Positions 24,734-32,880 of a DNA stretch of 64,000 nucleotides are shown piece by piece; the stretch's first letter is position 1, and each line of letters begins with the position of its first letter. The DNA is from JBJHCA01 sp050485785 (GTDB lineage: Bacteria > Bacteroidota > Bacteroidia > Chitinophagales > Saprospiraceae): positions 1-64,000 of the forward strand of contig JBJHCA010000001.1 of NCBI GenBank assembly GCA_050485785.1, read 5' to 3'. The notes under the pieces were generated by a model. That model was not told where the DNA came from. It worked only from the letters and a program-made list of their open reading frames with translations, and searched no databases. The translations under genes and the position numbers were made by a program.

Positions 24734-25309
24734 ATGAACAGGTTTACTTCTTTCCTGCTGCTTTTTAGTTTCGGTGTTTTACTGAGTGGTTGTTTTAAAG
24801 AGGAAAACATCATTCTTGGAGGAAAACACTATTATGTGAGTTATACAGCTAACGGTGAAAGTGTTTTTGCTTACTCCAAAATCAGTGATACAGATCCGGC
24901 TTGGGTAGGCGGATTTAACTATTTTCAAGAGGAGTACAATAAGTATAAAACACGAGTAGCCGTATTACGCACTGACGCAACTTTTTTTAGTTTGTTCGAC
25001 ATCATAATTGAAGACTCGGAGCCATTGCTCACCAATACTACTTATACCTTTCACATCAGACCCGATGACCCCGATAATCTGGTATATAATGAATCACTTT
25101 CAATGATGGTTAAATACCATGGCAATTATTATATGAGTAATGTGTTTAACAGTATATATCTTCTCAATTCCCGAGCCCGTTTGACCATCACTGAAGTAAC
25201 ACCCACTTCGATTCGGGGGACTTTTTCAGGCAATTTTTTTGTAAAACTCAATGGAGGAGAAACCGTAGCAATTCGTGACGGAGAGTTTTATATGCCAAGG
25301 ACACAATAA
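24734..25309 (+). CDS. Small lipoprotein, DUF6252-like
   Basis: The 191-residue protein has a signal peptide with lipobox VLLSGC (Cys20) and a beta-rich mature part rich in Tyr, Asn and Thr. It ends in GNFFVKLNGGETVAIRDGEF, which resembles the ITDGEF ending of the lipoprotein at 25407-25877, so both may belong to the DUF6252-like group of Bacteroidota surface lipoproteins. Function is unknown. It has its own complete promoter and no operon partner. Confidence 0.6.
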   Translation: MNRFTSFLLLFSFGVLLSGCFKEENIILGGKHYYVSYTANGESVFAYSKISDTDPAWVGGFNYFQEEYNKYKTRVAVLRTDATFFSLFDIIIEDSEPLLTNTTYTFHIRPDDPDNLVYNESLSMMVKYHGNYYMSNVFNSIYLLNSRARLTITEVTPTSIRGTFSGNFFVKLNGGETVAIRDGEFYMPRTQ

Positions 25310-25406
25310 ATATACCACGGGTTTCTGTTGTTTCATGCTCATCAGATGTTGGCAAAGATCCTAGGAAATTCCTGACAGACTTCTTAGCCTTTATGCAAAT
25401 AGAAAG

Positions 25407-25877
25407 CTAAAGATTTACGGTAAACTCACCATCGGTGATGGTTACCAATTCACCCTCGGTATTGCGTGCAGTGAATTCAAAAGTGCCTTCAATTTTATTG
25501 CCGTTCACTTCAAGTATACAGGCACCTTCACCCTGACCCACCTGCGTTGAATAGGTGAGGTAGGGGCTGAGTCCGCCGGTCCAGCGGCCAAAATTCGGAT
25601 TATTATTCACGGCCGGCCCGCCAATAAGATAATTACCTTCACCCAGGTAATTGATGATGGACAACTGTAATTGTTTGCCGGTGTTATCACTGCCGGTGAT
25701 CTGGAAAATACCGCCGTCAACTGACCCGTAAACAGTAAGAGAAGCCGTCCATTGCTGACCGTCTATTTTTGCTTTAAGCGTGCCGTTTGAATTGGGATCA
25801 TCCGGCTGATCGCTTTTTTTACATGCTCCTGCAACCAATACCAGAGCCAAAAGCAGGAATAAAACCTTTTGCATCAT
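25407..25877 (-). CDS. Small lipoprotein, DUF6252-like
   Basis: About 156 residues from ATG at 25877 (or 25874): signal MMQKVLFLLLALVLVAGAC with a lipidated Cys, a short acidic linker, then a beta-sandwich-like domain with Gly and Asn turns (GTLKAKIDGQQWTA, GTFEFTARNTEGELVTITDG). The pattern is the one seen in DUF6252 lipoproteins of Bacteroidota. The ending EGELVTITDGEFTVNL parallels the convergent neighbour at 24734, suggesting distant homology. Function is unknown. Confidence 0.65.
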   Translation of the reverse strand: MMQKVLFLLLALVLVAGACKKSDQPDDPNSNGTLKAKIDGQQWTASLTVYGSVDGGIFQITGSDNTGKQLQLSIINYLGEGNYLIGGPAVNNNPNFGRWTGGLSPYLTYSTQVGQGEGACILEVNGNKIEGTFEFTARNTEGELVTITDGEFTVNL

Positions 25878-26139
25878 CTGAGAAATTAAATGAATGAGTA
25901 TGTTACAGCCGTAATGCATTTCCAGAGGGAAAATGGCCCTTTCAGGGCTGCAAATTAATTCCTTGTTCCGAGATATGGAATACCCGAAAGGGTAGTTTTC
26001 TCAGATTTGTTGAAAGAATTGACACAAAAAACTGATGCCAAAGAAAAACAGAGCATGCCTTTTTCAATCATGCATTCAGACCTACCAGTAATGGAGTTAT
26101 CCTGAAATGAGATGTGGCTCTGCAAATTGATCCGGTCAC

Positions 26140-27012
26140 TTAATCATCGAGTTTATCGCGTTGGGCCATTACCCTGTCCGGTACTTTACGCATGTCCCAT
26201 ACAAGGCCAAACCAACTGAACACTTTAAGTATGTAGTAAGTAATGTCTACCTCCCACCAAACAAAACCCTGCCTGACCGAACTCTGAAAGTAGTGGTGGT
26301 TGTTATGCCATCCTTCACCCAGGGTAAGCAATGCCAGCCAGAAGCTGTTTTTGGAATTGTCATCGGTAGGGAAGCGGCGCTTTCCTATTTTATGCATCAG
26401 GCTGTTGATAGTGAAGGTGCCGTGGTACAGAATTATGGTACTCAGGAAAAAGCCTACTACAAGAGTTGACAATCCTGCACCCAAATCGAAGATGCCGGTG
26501 CCGTGGTAAGCATTGCCGATACCCCATACTACCAGAGCCAGCAACAGTCCCGGAATGTAATGCAGTCTGTTGAGGATAACGAGTTCTTTAAAACGGGTCC
26601 ATTCATTGATCAAATCGTAGCGGGTATTTTTGAAATCCGGCCCAAGAATCCAACCCATGTGGGAATACCAGAATCCATAGAGTTTGGCAGAATGCGGATC
26701 TTCCGGTTTGTCGCTGTGTTTGTGGTGCATGCGATGAATGGATGCCCACCACAGCGCACCTTTTTGCAGACTGGTTTGTGCCAAAAAGGCCAGGACAAAC
26801 TGAAACCAGCGTGAAGTTTTGTAGGTCTTATGAGAAAAATACCGGTGATAGCCGGCTGCTACAAAAAACATACGGCCAAAATACAAGCCAATACAAAGGA
26901 TAAAATCAAACCAGGTAATTCCTGTAAAAAAGATGGCCAAAGGCGTTAGATGAAGGATGTAAAAGTCCAGGTCATACCAAAACATGGGCTTTCCTCGCTG
27001 TTCTTTCTGCAT
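26140..27012 (-). CDS. Acyl-CoA (delta-9 type) fatty acid desaturase
   Basis: The 290-residue integral membrane protein has the three histidine boxes of stearoyl-CoA-type desaturases: HRYFSH, HRMHHKHSD and HNNHH, separated by four hydrophobic segments. These bind a diiron centre that introduces a cis double bond into acyl chains. It would adjust membrane fluidity. The start at 27012 is preceded by a -7 element at 27064-27071 and by dispersed element copy C. The next gene upstream on this strand is another diiron membrane enzyme. Confidence 0.88.
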   Translation of the reverse strand: MQKEQRGKPMFWYDLDFYILHLTPLAIFFTGITWFDFILCIGLYFGRMFFVAAGYHRYFSHKTYKTSRWFQFVLAFLAQTSLQKGALWWASIHRMHHKHSDKPEDPHSAKLYGFWYSHMGWILGPDFKNTRYDLINEWTRFKELVILNRLHYIPGLLLALVVWGIGNAYHGTGIFDLGAGLSTLVVGFFLSTIILYHGTFTINSLMHKIGKRRFPTDDNSKNSFWLALLTLGEGWHNNHHYFQSSVRQGFVWWEVDITYYILKVFSWFGLVWDMRKVPDRVMAQRDKLDD

Positions 27013-27063
27013 AAAGTTCTCGTAATGTATGTAGGCTTAACGGAAAAATGGATTTTGAAGTTG

Positions 27064-27071
27064 CAAAAGTA
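27064..27071 (-). promoter_or_regulatory. Candidate -7 promoter element for the desaturase
   Basis: TACTTTTG on the minus strand, fitting TAnnTTTG, 51 nt upstream of the desaturase ATG. It is identical to the pruA and porV elements. Confidence 0.45.
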
Positions 27072-27210
27072 ATACTTTCTGCGGCAGTTAGAAAGCCGGG
27101 CTACGTATAAGCTGCAAATTTTTGCTAAACAGGGTGGTAGGCAAAAATACCGGACACAGCAACGAATCAAGTTTACAGAGGGAATCAGCTGTGTTTACGC
27201 TCCAGTGTAA

Positions 27211-27233
27211 CAACAAAGAGATATCAAAAAAAA
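27211..27233 (-). repeat. Dispersed element core, copy C
   Basis: Minus-strand T run followed by GATATCTCTTTGTTG. Intergenic, between the desaturase and the upstream hydroxylase gene, about 200 nt before the desaturase start. Confidence 0.55.
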
Positions 27234-27238
27234 TACCC

Positions 27239-28150
27239 CTAAAAGTCTTCTTTAATATTCGAAGGTTTCCTTTTAACTAAAGGAACCACACCATGCATAG
27301 CCTGACCAACAAAGCCTTTGGGGAAGTCCTCCATGCCCGGAAAGCCGAGTTTTATATCTCGTCCTTCGTGAGGAATATGCGCCGTGCCAAATAGGTAGTC
27401 CCATATGCTAAGGGTTAGACCAAAGTTGATCCCGTTCGGGTGGCTTTCCGGTAAATCATAGGCATGATGCCATATATGCATTTGGGGATTATTGAAAATG
27501 TATTTAAGCGCACCCAGTTTTACTTTGATATTGGAATGGTTGAAGTGCCCCACGGCCAGCGTAAACATGTGGATTATGAAAAAATCGCGCAAGCCTATGC
27601 CTATCAAAGCCAGTGGGATATACTCCAGGGTACGGTATACAACGGTTTCCATCCAGTGAAACCGTAGATGAGCAGCAAACCCCATTTGCTCAACTGAGTG
27701 ATGAACCTTGTGAAACTCCCACAGCCGGGGAACATAATGCAGCAACCTGTGAATCCACCATTGAATGAAATCGCGAACGAAGAATCCCAGTAACAGGTGT
27801 GCCCATACAGGCCAGCTCATCACCTCAAAGGCTACCAGATTGGTAATGCCCACCGATGCCAGCATGTCGTTGAAAAGGTTGACTACAACATCCGAAGCGG
27901 CATTGTAAATGATGAGGGAAAAAAGAAAAAAGTTGAAAAACATGTAAAAGAAGTCCAGCCAGAAATCCTTGCGGAATTTAGCCTGATTCTTTCGCCATGG
28001 TCGCGTCCATTCAATGATGAGAAAAAACAACGACACCAGTATGAGCCAGTAAAAGTAGTTGTTCCATGAAGGCCGGGTGATCTCATGGACCAGGTAATTG
28101 AAATACCCGGAGTATGCATTGACAACTATGTTCCAATAGTGTTCTAACAT
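27239..28150 (-). CDS. Sterol desaturase/fatty acid hydroxylase family membrane protein
   Basis: The 303-residue protein has four membrane segments and the histidine clusters HRLLH, HKVHHS, HFNHSN and WHHAYD, typical of the diiron fatty acid hydroxylase/sterol desaturase superfamily. Members add hydroxyl or double bonds to lipid chains or carotenoids; the precise substrate cannot be told. It precedes the fatty acid desaturase on the same strand, and the rhodanese lipoprotein gene lies 20 bp upstream, so these probably share a transcript. Confidence 0.82.
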   Translation of the reverse strand: MLEHYWNIVVNAYSGYFNYLVHEITRPSWNNYFYWLILVSLFFLIIEWTRPWRKNQAKFRKDFWLDFFYMFFNFFLFSLIIYNAASDVVVNLFNDMLASVGITNLVAFEVMSWPVWAHLLLGFFVRDFIQWWIHRLLHYVPRLWEFHKVHHSVEQMGFAAHLRFHWMETVVYRTLEYIPLALIGIGLRDFFIIHMFTLAVGHFNHSNIKVKLGALKYIFNNPQMHIWHHAYDLPESHPNGINFGLTLSIWDYLFGTAHIPHEGRDIKLGFPGMEDFPKGFVGQAMHGVVPLVKRKPSNIKEDF

Positions 28151-28170
28151 GGCCGGCCGGCATTATCGGG

Positions 28171-28590
28171 TTAGTCCAATGCATTAACCGGGAGATTTTC
28201 CCGTTTCCAGCGATAAATTCCACCGCGCATATCGTAGAGCCGGGTAAATCCATTGTCGGCCAGTGCTCTGCAGGCATCGGCTGATCTGCCTCCGGTGGCA
28301 CAGTAAATGTAAACCGGCTTGTCTCGGTCCATTGCTTCCATACGGCGCATAAAATCCGGTTCGTAATAGTTAATCAGTATTGCACCATCTAAGTGCATAC
28401 CGCGGTATTCCTGAGGGGTTCTGACGTCAACCAGATAATACTCACCGCCATTTTGCAAATGATCATAAAACTGCCCTGGTTCAATGAGAGATATGCGGCC
28501 TGCTTCGCCATTTTCGGAACTGACCTGAGCATCACTGCAGGCAGCCAGCAGGAACGCAAGCAAAAAGAGGAGGGGAGTGGTTTTTTTCAT
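28171..28590 (-). CDS. Rhodanese-domain lipoprotein
   Basis: About 139 residues from ATG at 28590 (MKKTTPLLFLLAFLLAAC): lipoprotein signal with Cys18, then a rhodanese domain with the active-site loop CATGGRSADACRAL (Cys about 97 residues in) and DVRTPQEYRGMHLDGAI. Rhodaneses transfer sulfane sulfur to thiols or cyanide; a periplasmic lipoprotein form is common in Bacteroidota. Its -7 candidate is at 28622-28629. It precedes the hydroxylase gene by 20 bp. Confidence 0.85.
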   Translation of the reverse strand: MKKTTPLLFLLAFLLAACSDAQVSSENGEAGRISLIEPGQFYDHLQNGGEYYLVDVRTPQEYRGMHLDGAILINYYEPDFMRRMEAMDRDKPVYIYCATGGRSADACRALADNGFTRLYDMRGGIYRWKRENLPVNALD

Positions 28591-28621
28591 CACATTTTGT
28601 TGAACAAAAAGGTATACCATA

Positions 28622-28629
28622 CAAATGTA
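28622..28629 (-). promoter_or_regulatory. Candidate -7 promoter element for the rhodanese gene
   Basis: Minus-strand TACATTTG, fitting TAnnTTTG, 31 nt upstream of the ATG at 28590. Confidence 0.4.
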
Positions 28630-28864
28630 CCCGTTACAAGACCTGCAACCCGGTAACTTAGGTTACACATCCAGGTTCTGAAACAAAAATAATCATTCTT
28701 TCGGAATCAATTTCCCACCGAACTTCATTGATTAACCTGAAGGCAGGCCGGTTATTATTGATGCCGGTGCCCCTGAGCTGCAACCATGAAAAAAACAGTC
28801 ATTACTGCAGTGTGTACACAGAAAGATAATATCTTTACAACGCACCAACTCAACAGCCCGGCAC

Positions 28865-29236
28865 ATGAGTAAAATTCTCGGACTTCGCACGGCGGCGTAT
28901 AAAGTTCCCGACCTGAACAAGGCCAAAGCCTGGTACGCTAAAGCTTTTGGCACTCAGCCATACTTCGATGAGCCCTTTTACGTGGGCTTCAACATTGGCG
29001 GCTATGAATTGGGCCTGATGCCCGATGATGAACATCCCAAAATGAAGGCTGATACCGTGATCATCTATTGGGGGGTGGAGGATATAGACAAAGCTTTTGA
29101 ACACATGTTACAATCCGGTGCTACTGAATACGAGCCGCCTACAAACGTTGGTGGTCCTTTGATGGTAGCAGCAGTGTACGACCCCTGGCACAACATTATC
29201 GGCCTGATCTACAATCCGGAATTTAAAGCCGGTTAG
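28865..29236 (+). CDS. VOC (glyoxalase/bleomycin-resistance fold) protein
   Basis: The 123-residue single-domain protein matches the vicinal oxygen chelate fold (LRTAAYKVPDLNKAKAWYAKAFG, then VYDPWHNIIGLIYNPEF near the end), the paired beta-alpha-beta-beta-beta units of glyoxalase I and related enzymes. Substrate and metal use cannot be read from this alone. It stands alone. An imperfect -7 element TATCTTTA lies at 28830-28837, about 27 nt upstream of the ATG. Confidence 0.8.
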   Translation: MSKILGLRTAAYKVPDLNKAKAWYAKAFGTQPYFDEPFYVGFNIGGYELGLMPDDEHPKMKADTVIIYWGVEDIDKAFEHMLQSGATEYEPPTNVGGPLMVAAVYDPWHNIIGLIYNPEFKAG

Positions 29237-29274
29237 ATTGGATGATTATGCATTCAATGGATTGAAGTACTTCG

Positions 29275-29811
29275 TCATGAATCAGCCACAACAGATGGAT
29301 GTTGACCGGTCTGCCAGGGAAAACCTTCAATACCTTTCGCCTTGAGCCGTTCAATAATCTGTGCTGTATGATGCTGAATATGCCTGATGCTGTTCAGGTG
29401 AAGTTCAAACCTGGTACAGGGATACCATTCAAATCCGGAATCATTGCTGAGTGGCAGGGCGGCGATCCGTTCCGCCAGGTTTTTTTCAATATGACTGATA
29501 TAGTCAATCAGTTCTCCTTTTGTATGATACCCTTTTACCTGTACGCCTTCAACAGGGTTTTCCCATTCTTCTGCACCTCCCAGACTTTCTGCTCCCTCTA
29601 TAGCCTTGTGTAATGGCGTAAAATTTTCAGGCCCGGCACTAAGGTAGAACCACACACCCCAAATTGTGTGATAGGCCAGTTGCCAGATGGGATTGTGGTA
29701 CTCGTGGTTGTTCCACTGTGTATCCGGTACTTTTTCCAGGGATTGGCGTAACATTCCCAGTGCGGCTTTATACTGTGATTCCAGGATCTTTGCTATGGCT
29801 GTATTTTCCAT
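29275..29811 (-). CDS. DinB-like four-helix metal-binding protein
   Basis: The 178-residue helical protein has the conserved His positions of DinB/YfiT folds (LAYHTIWGVWFYL near the N terminus and IRHIQHHTAQ near residue 140). The family includes bacillithiol/mycothiol-dependent and zinc or nickel-binding enzymes of mostly unknown role. It ends 39 bp after the convergent VOC gene. A -7 candidate on its strand is at 29836-29843. Confidence 0.78.
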   Translation of the reverse strand: MENTAIAKILESQYKAALGMLRQSLEKVPDTQWNNHEYHNPIWQLAYHTIWGVWFYLSAGPENFTPLHKAIEGAESLGGAEEWENPVEGVQVKGYHTKGELIDYISHIEKNLAERIAALPLSNDSGFEWYPCTRFELHLNSIRHIQHHTAQIIERLKAKGIEGFPWQTGQHPSVVADS

Positions 29812-29835
29812 GATTGTTCAGGTTTTGTTGTAAAA

Positions 29836-29843
29836 CAAATTTA
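29836..29843 (-). promoter_or_regulatory. Candidate -7 promoter element for the DinB gene
   Basis: Minus-strand TAAATTTG, fitting TAnnTTTG, 24 nt upstream of the DinB-like start. No TTG at the proper spacing. Confidence 0.35.
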
Positions 29844-30067
29844 CCCGGCAGTACTGACAAGTGTATGTCAGGAGCAGATTGTTGGGCGGGTAATTATTTA
29901 TCCCTCAGCCAAAAAATGTGGGGATTTTTATCGGTAGTTGACGGAAATGAAAGCCAATCGGAATGCATTGGGAAATGTTCTAAACACATCTATGGCTTTG
30001 CATTCAATGATGCTTATCTTCTGATGGCCATTTTGATATGTGCATGTCTTCATCATGAACAACACCC

Positions 30068-30913
30068 TTAATCGCCAAACTCCCGGCGCCATTTTTTGTC
30101 GACCCTGGCAGAGATCAGTATGCTGAGCTCGTAAAGCACGTAAAGCGGAATGGCTATTAAAAACTGTGTGATCACATCCGGGGGTGTGATGATGGCAGAA
30201 AGCAAAAGTATTATGATGAAGGCATGCCTGCGGTACTTTCGCATAAAGGCCGGCCCGATAAGACCCATTTTGGAAAAAATATAAACCACTACCGGTAGCT
30301 CAAAAATGAGTCCGGCCGGAAGAACAAACATGATCATGTAATTCACAAATGACACCACCCGTGGTTGGTTGGCTACATCAGGCAGGGTATAGCCGGCCAG
30401 AAAATTGACCGCAAAAGGTGAAATGATGAAATACCCAAACATCACGCCTGTCAAAAACAGACTGGAACAAATCAAAACCACGCCACGGGTGGCTTTGCGT
30501 TCTTTGTTGTAAAGGGCAGGCTTTACAAAGCGCCAGAACTCCCAGAAAATATACGGAAAGGCCAGCACCACACCCAATACTATCGACACTTTGATGTGGA
30601 GAAGGAAGGCTTCGCCAAAGTCCACTGTGGTCAGTTCAAAGGGTACCGGCCTGATGCACATGGTTTCCCCCAGGCCCAGGAGCTGCGAAAGCCCGCACAT
30701 GAACCGGTAGCTCAAAAAATTATCATTGCGGGGCCCGTAAATGATGGAGTCAAACACGAAATCCTTGAACAGGAATACAATGATTCCCAAAATACCAACA
30801 GCTATCAGCGAACGGATGATATGCCACCTCAGCTCTTCGAGGTGTTCCAGAAAGCTCATCTCTTTTCCCTGAGATTTTTCCAGTTCGTCAACGTCTACCT
30901 GATCAAGTGGCAT
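30068..30913 (-). CDS. tatC: Sec-independent protein translocase TatC
   Basis: The 281-residue protein carries the TatC hallmarks: SFLEHLEELRWHIIRSL at the N terminus, six membrane helices, PYIFWEFWRFVKPALY and the ending region ITPPDVITQFLIAIPLYVLYELSI. TatC is the receptor of the twin-arginine export pathway. TatA/B are not in the window. The gene is 26 bp downstream of the OmpA lipoprotein gene on the same strand and may be co-transcribed. Confidence 0.94.
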   Translation of the reverse strand: MPLDQVDVDELEKSQGKEMSFLEHLEELRWHIIRSLIAVGILGIIVFLFKDFVFDSIIYGPRNDNFLSYRFMCGLSQLLGLGETMCIRPVPFELTTVDFGEAFLLHIKVSIVLGVVLAFPYIFWEFWRFVKPALYNKERKATRGVVLICSSLFLTGVMFGYFIISPFAVNFLAGYTLPDVANQPRVVSFVNYMIMFVLPAGLIFELPVVVYIFSKMGLIGPAFMRKYRRHAFIIILLLSAIITPPDVITQFLIAIPLYVLYELSILISARVDKKWRREFGD

Positions 30914-30939
30914 GCTTTGGAAGCTGTAGGAGGTGATGG

Positions 30940-32034
30940 CTAATTGGCAGTTCCGTCGATAATCTCAAAAAGCAGATCGAGCCTTGGCGAAAGAATGATT
31001 TCCGTACGGCGATTTTGGGCTTTGCCCTCTCTGCTGGCATTGGAGGCTACCGGATGATGTTCACCCCGCCCGCTTGCAATCAGCATTTCAGCGGGTACGC
31101 CATGCCTCACCAGTTCTTTTACTATGGTAGTAGCTCTTCCCACGCTGAGATCCCAGTTGCTTTCCGCACTGCCATCACTGTCAGTATGACCCTCCACATT
31201 GATGGTGATATCGCGGGCATCTTTCAGTACGTCTGCCAGCTTACGGATGGCTTCGCGGCCTTTGGCATCAATCTGACGGCTCCCGGTGGCAAACAACAGG
31301 TTTTGACTCAGCGAAATGTACACTTTACCACCTTCTTCACGCACACTAAGCTCATCAGAGCTAAATCCCAGCAATGCCTGATTAACAAGACCGGTAATTT
31401 CTGCCAGCCGGGCTTCTTTTTCGTCAATGGCCAATTGCAATTCATTGACCCTGGCTTCGCGTTCAGCTAAACTGGCACTTAACTCACGCGATTCAGCCTC
31501 CCTTTGCCTTACTTCTTCGAGCAGTTTTTCGATGGCAGTTTGTTTTTCTTCAATGGCCCCGGTGGCTTCAGCCACATCCGACTCCCGAAGTTTGAGTGCG
31601 GACTCCAGATCTTTGATGTCCGCTTCCCGCTGACGCAACTCAATTTCCTTTCGGTCGAGCTCCATCTGCTTGCGTGCCAGTTCTTCACTCAATACCTGCT
31701 TTTCCGTTGTGGCTGAAGAGATCATACTTTGATTTTGAACCAGCATCCGCTCATACAGCGAATTTAGATCTTCATTGGCTCTTCGCAGCCTCTCATAGCG
31801 TTCCCGCTCAACTTCAAGCTCACTTTTCAGCCTTTCATTTTCAGCTTCAAGCCGTGCAGCCCGCACAGTCAGCACTTCGATTTGTTCGGTATTGGTGGTG
31901 TGCTGCTGCTGATATTGCCTGAAGTCTTCTTCAAGCTGTTTGTTGAGCAACAGCAGGTCGTTGTATTTGCGATTGGGAACACAGGATGACAACAGAATAA
32001 CTGCCGGCATTATATAAACAATGAATGGTTTCAT
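30940..32034 (-). CDS. OmpA-family lipoprotein with long coiled coil
   Basis: About 364 residues from ATG at 32034 (MKPFIVYIMPAVILLSSC), lipidated Cys18; an ATG at 32040 is equally possible. A very long heptad-rich coiled coil (about 25-245) precedes an OmpA C-terminal domain with VEGHTDSDGSAESNWDLSVG and SREGKAQNRRTEI. It should span the periplasm and bind peptidoglycan. It is a paralogue of the gene at 2677-3564. A -7 candidate is at 32057-32064. TatC follows 26 bp downstream. Confidence 0.87.
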   Translation of the reverse strand: MKPFIVYIMPAVILLSSCVPNRKYNDLLLLNKQLEEDFRQYQQQHTTNTEQIEVLTVRAARLEAENERLKSELEVERERYERLRRANEDLNSLYERMLVQNQSMISSATTEKQVLSEELARKQMELDRKEIELRQREADIKDLESALKLRESDVAEATGAIEEKQTAIEKLLEEVRQREAESRELSASLAEREARVNELQLAIDEKEARLAEITGLVNQALLGFSSDELSVREEGGKVYISLSQNLLFATGSRQIDAKGREAIRKLADVLKDARDITINVEGHTDSDGSAESNWDLSVGRATTIVKELVRHGVPAEMLIASGRGEHHPVASNASREGKAQNRRTEIILSPRLDLLFEIIDGTAN

Positions 32035-32056
32035 GGCCATGGCATTAATTTGGATG

Positions 32057-32064
32057 CAAAGGTA
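32057..32064 (-). promoter_or_regulatory. Candidate -7 promoter element for OmpA lipoprotein/tatC
   Basis: Minus-strand TACCTTTG, fitting TAnnTTTG, 16-22 nt upstream of the two possible ATG starts. Confidence 0.45.
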
Positions 32065-32201
32065 AAACAATCCTTAAACCTGCCGGCTGAAATCGGCATC
32101 AGGCTATATGCAGGAACAAAAATTCCGGTATCATCATGCCGACCCATGCAGGGCAGCTCCTTTTGCGTGGAATCCGGGAAAGTCCGGAAAGATTTAGGCT
32201 A

Positions 32202-32819
32202 CTAGACGTCCATTTCGGCAATCACCTCTTTTACCTGCGGGAGCATGCGCTTCAGCATGCCTTCTATTCCTCCCTTAAGAGTATAAGTTGCCGATGGACA
32301 GCCGCTGCAGCTTCCCTGCAACAACACTTTCACTACTCCATCCTTATAGCTTTGAAACTCAATATTGCCACCATCCATTTCCACGGCCGGCTTCACATAT
32401 GTGTCGATCAATTCGCGGATTTTTTTTACGGTTTCGGCTTCATCGGCAGAATAGTCGATAAGGCTTTCCTCTTTGGATTGCAGTGCTTCCTGTGCAGCCT
32501 CAAAACCATCATTGATGATGGTTTTTTCCGATTCAATGTATTGTTTGATGAATTCCTTCAGCTGCAGCTTGATATCGTCCCAATGGTAGTTCATTTCCTT
32601 GGTCACTGTCACAAAGTTATTGGCTATGTAAACGCCTTTAATATAGGGGAGAGCAAACAATTCCTCAGCCAGTGGCGACCAATCCGCAGCCAGGTCCTCA
32701 GTTCTGAAATCGGCCGTTTTTCCGGCGTACAGCATCCTGTTGCTCACAAACTTGAGCGATTCGGGGTTGGGTGTCTGTTCTGTGTACAGCAATACCGGCT
32801 GTTTGGTAATAGTGGACAT
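32202..32819 (-). CDS. nfu: NifU-like iron-sulfur cluster scaffold (Nfu family)
   Basis: The 205-residue protein has an N-terminal Nfu-N domain (TEQTPNPESLKFVSNRML) and a C-terminal NifU-like domain with the cluster-binding Cys pair GSCSGCPSA (Cys171, Cys174), then KGGIEGMLKRMLPQVKEV. This two-domain form delivers Fe-S clusters to target proteins. It lies alone between the OmpA gene and ligA. Confidence 0.88.
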   Translation of the reverse strand: MSTITKQPVLLYTEQTPNPESLKFVSNRMLYAGKTADFRTEDLAADWSPLAEELFALPYIKGVYIANNFVTVTKEMNYHWDDIKLQLKEFIKQYIESEKTIINDGFEAAQEALQSKEESLIDYSADEAETVKKIRELIDTYVKPAVEMDGGNIEFQSYKDGVVKVLLQGSCSGCPSATYTLKGGIEGMLKRMLPQVKEVIAEMDV

Positions 32820-32880
32820 ATTATTTCATTGATTTTGTGATTCCATAACAATCGTGCACAGAGCAAAGTTGTGTTTGCTT

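Noticed and set aside
29814..30071. An 85-codon open frame between the DinB and tatC genes
   Set aside because: No signal, family resemblance or promoter; Cys-rich random composition and overlap with the tatC end.
2677..32034. Two OmpA/coiled-coil lipoproteins as a possible recent duplication
   Set aside because: Only the domain order and C-terminal motifs are shared; coiled coils differ in length and the genes are 28 kb apart, so these are ordinary paralogues.
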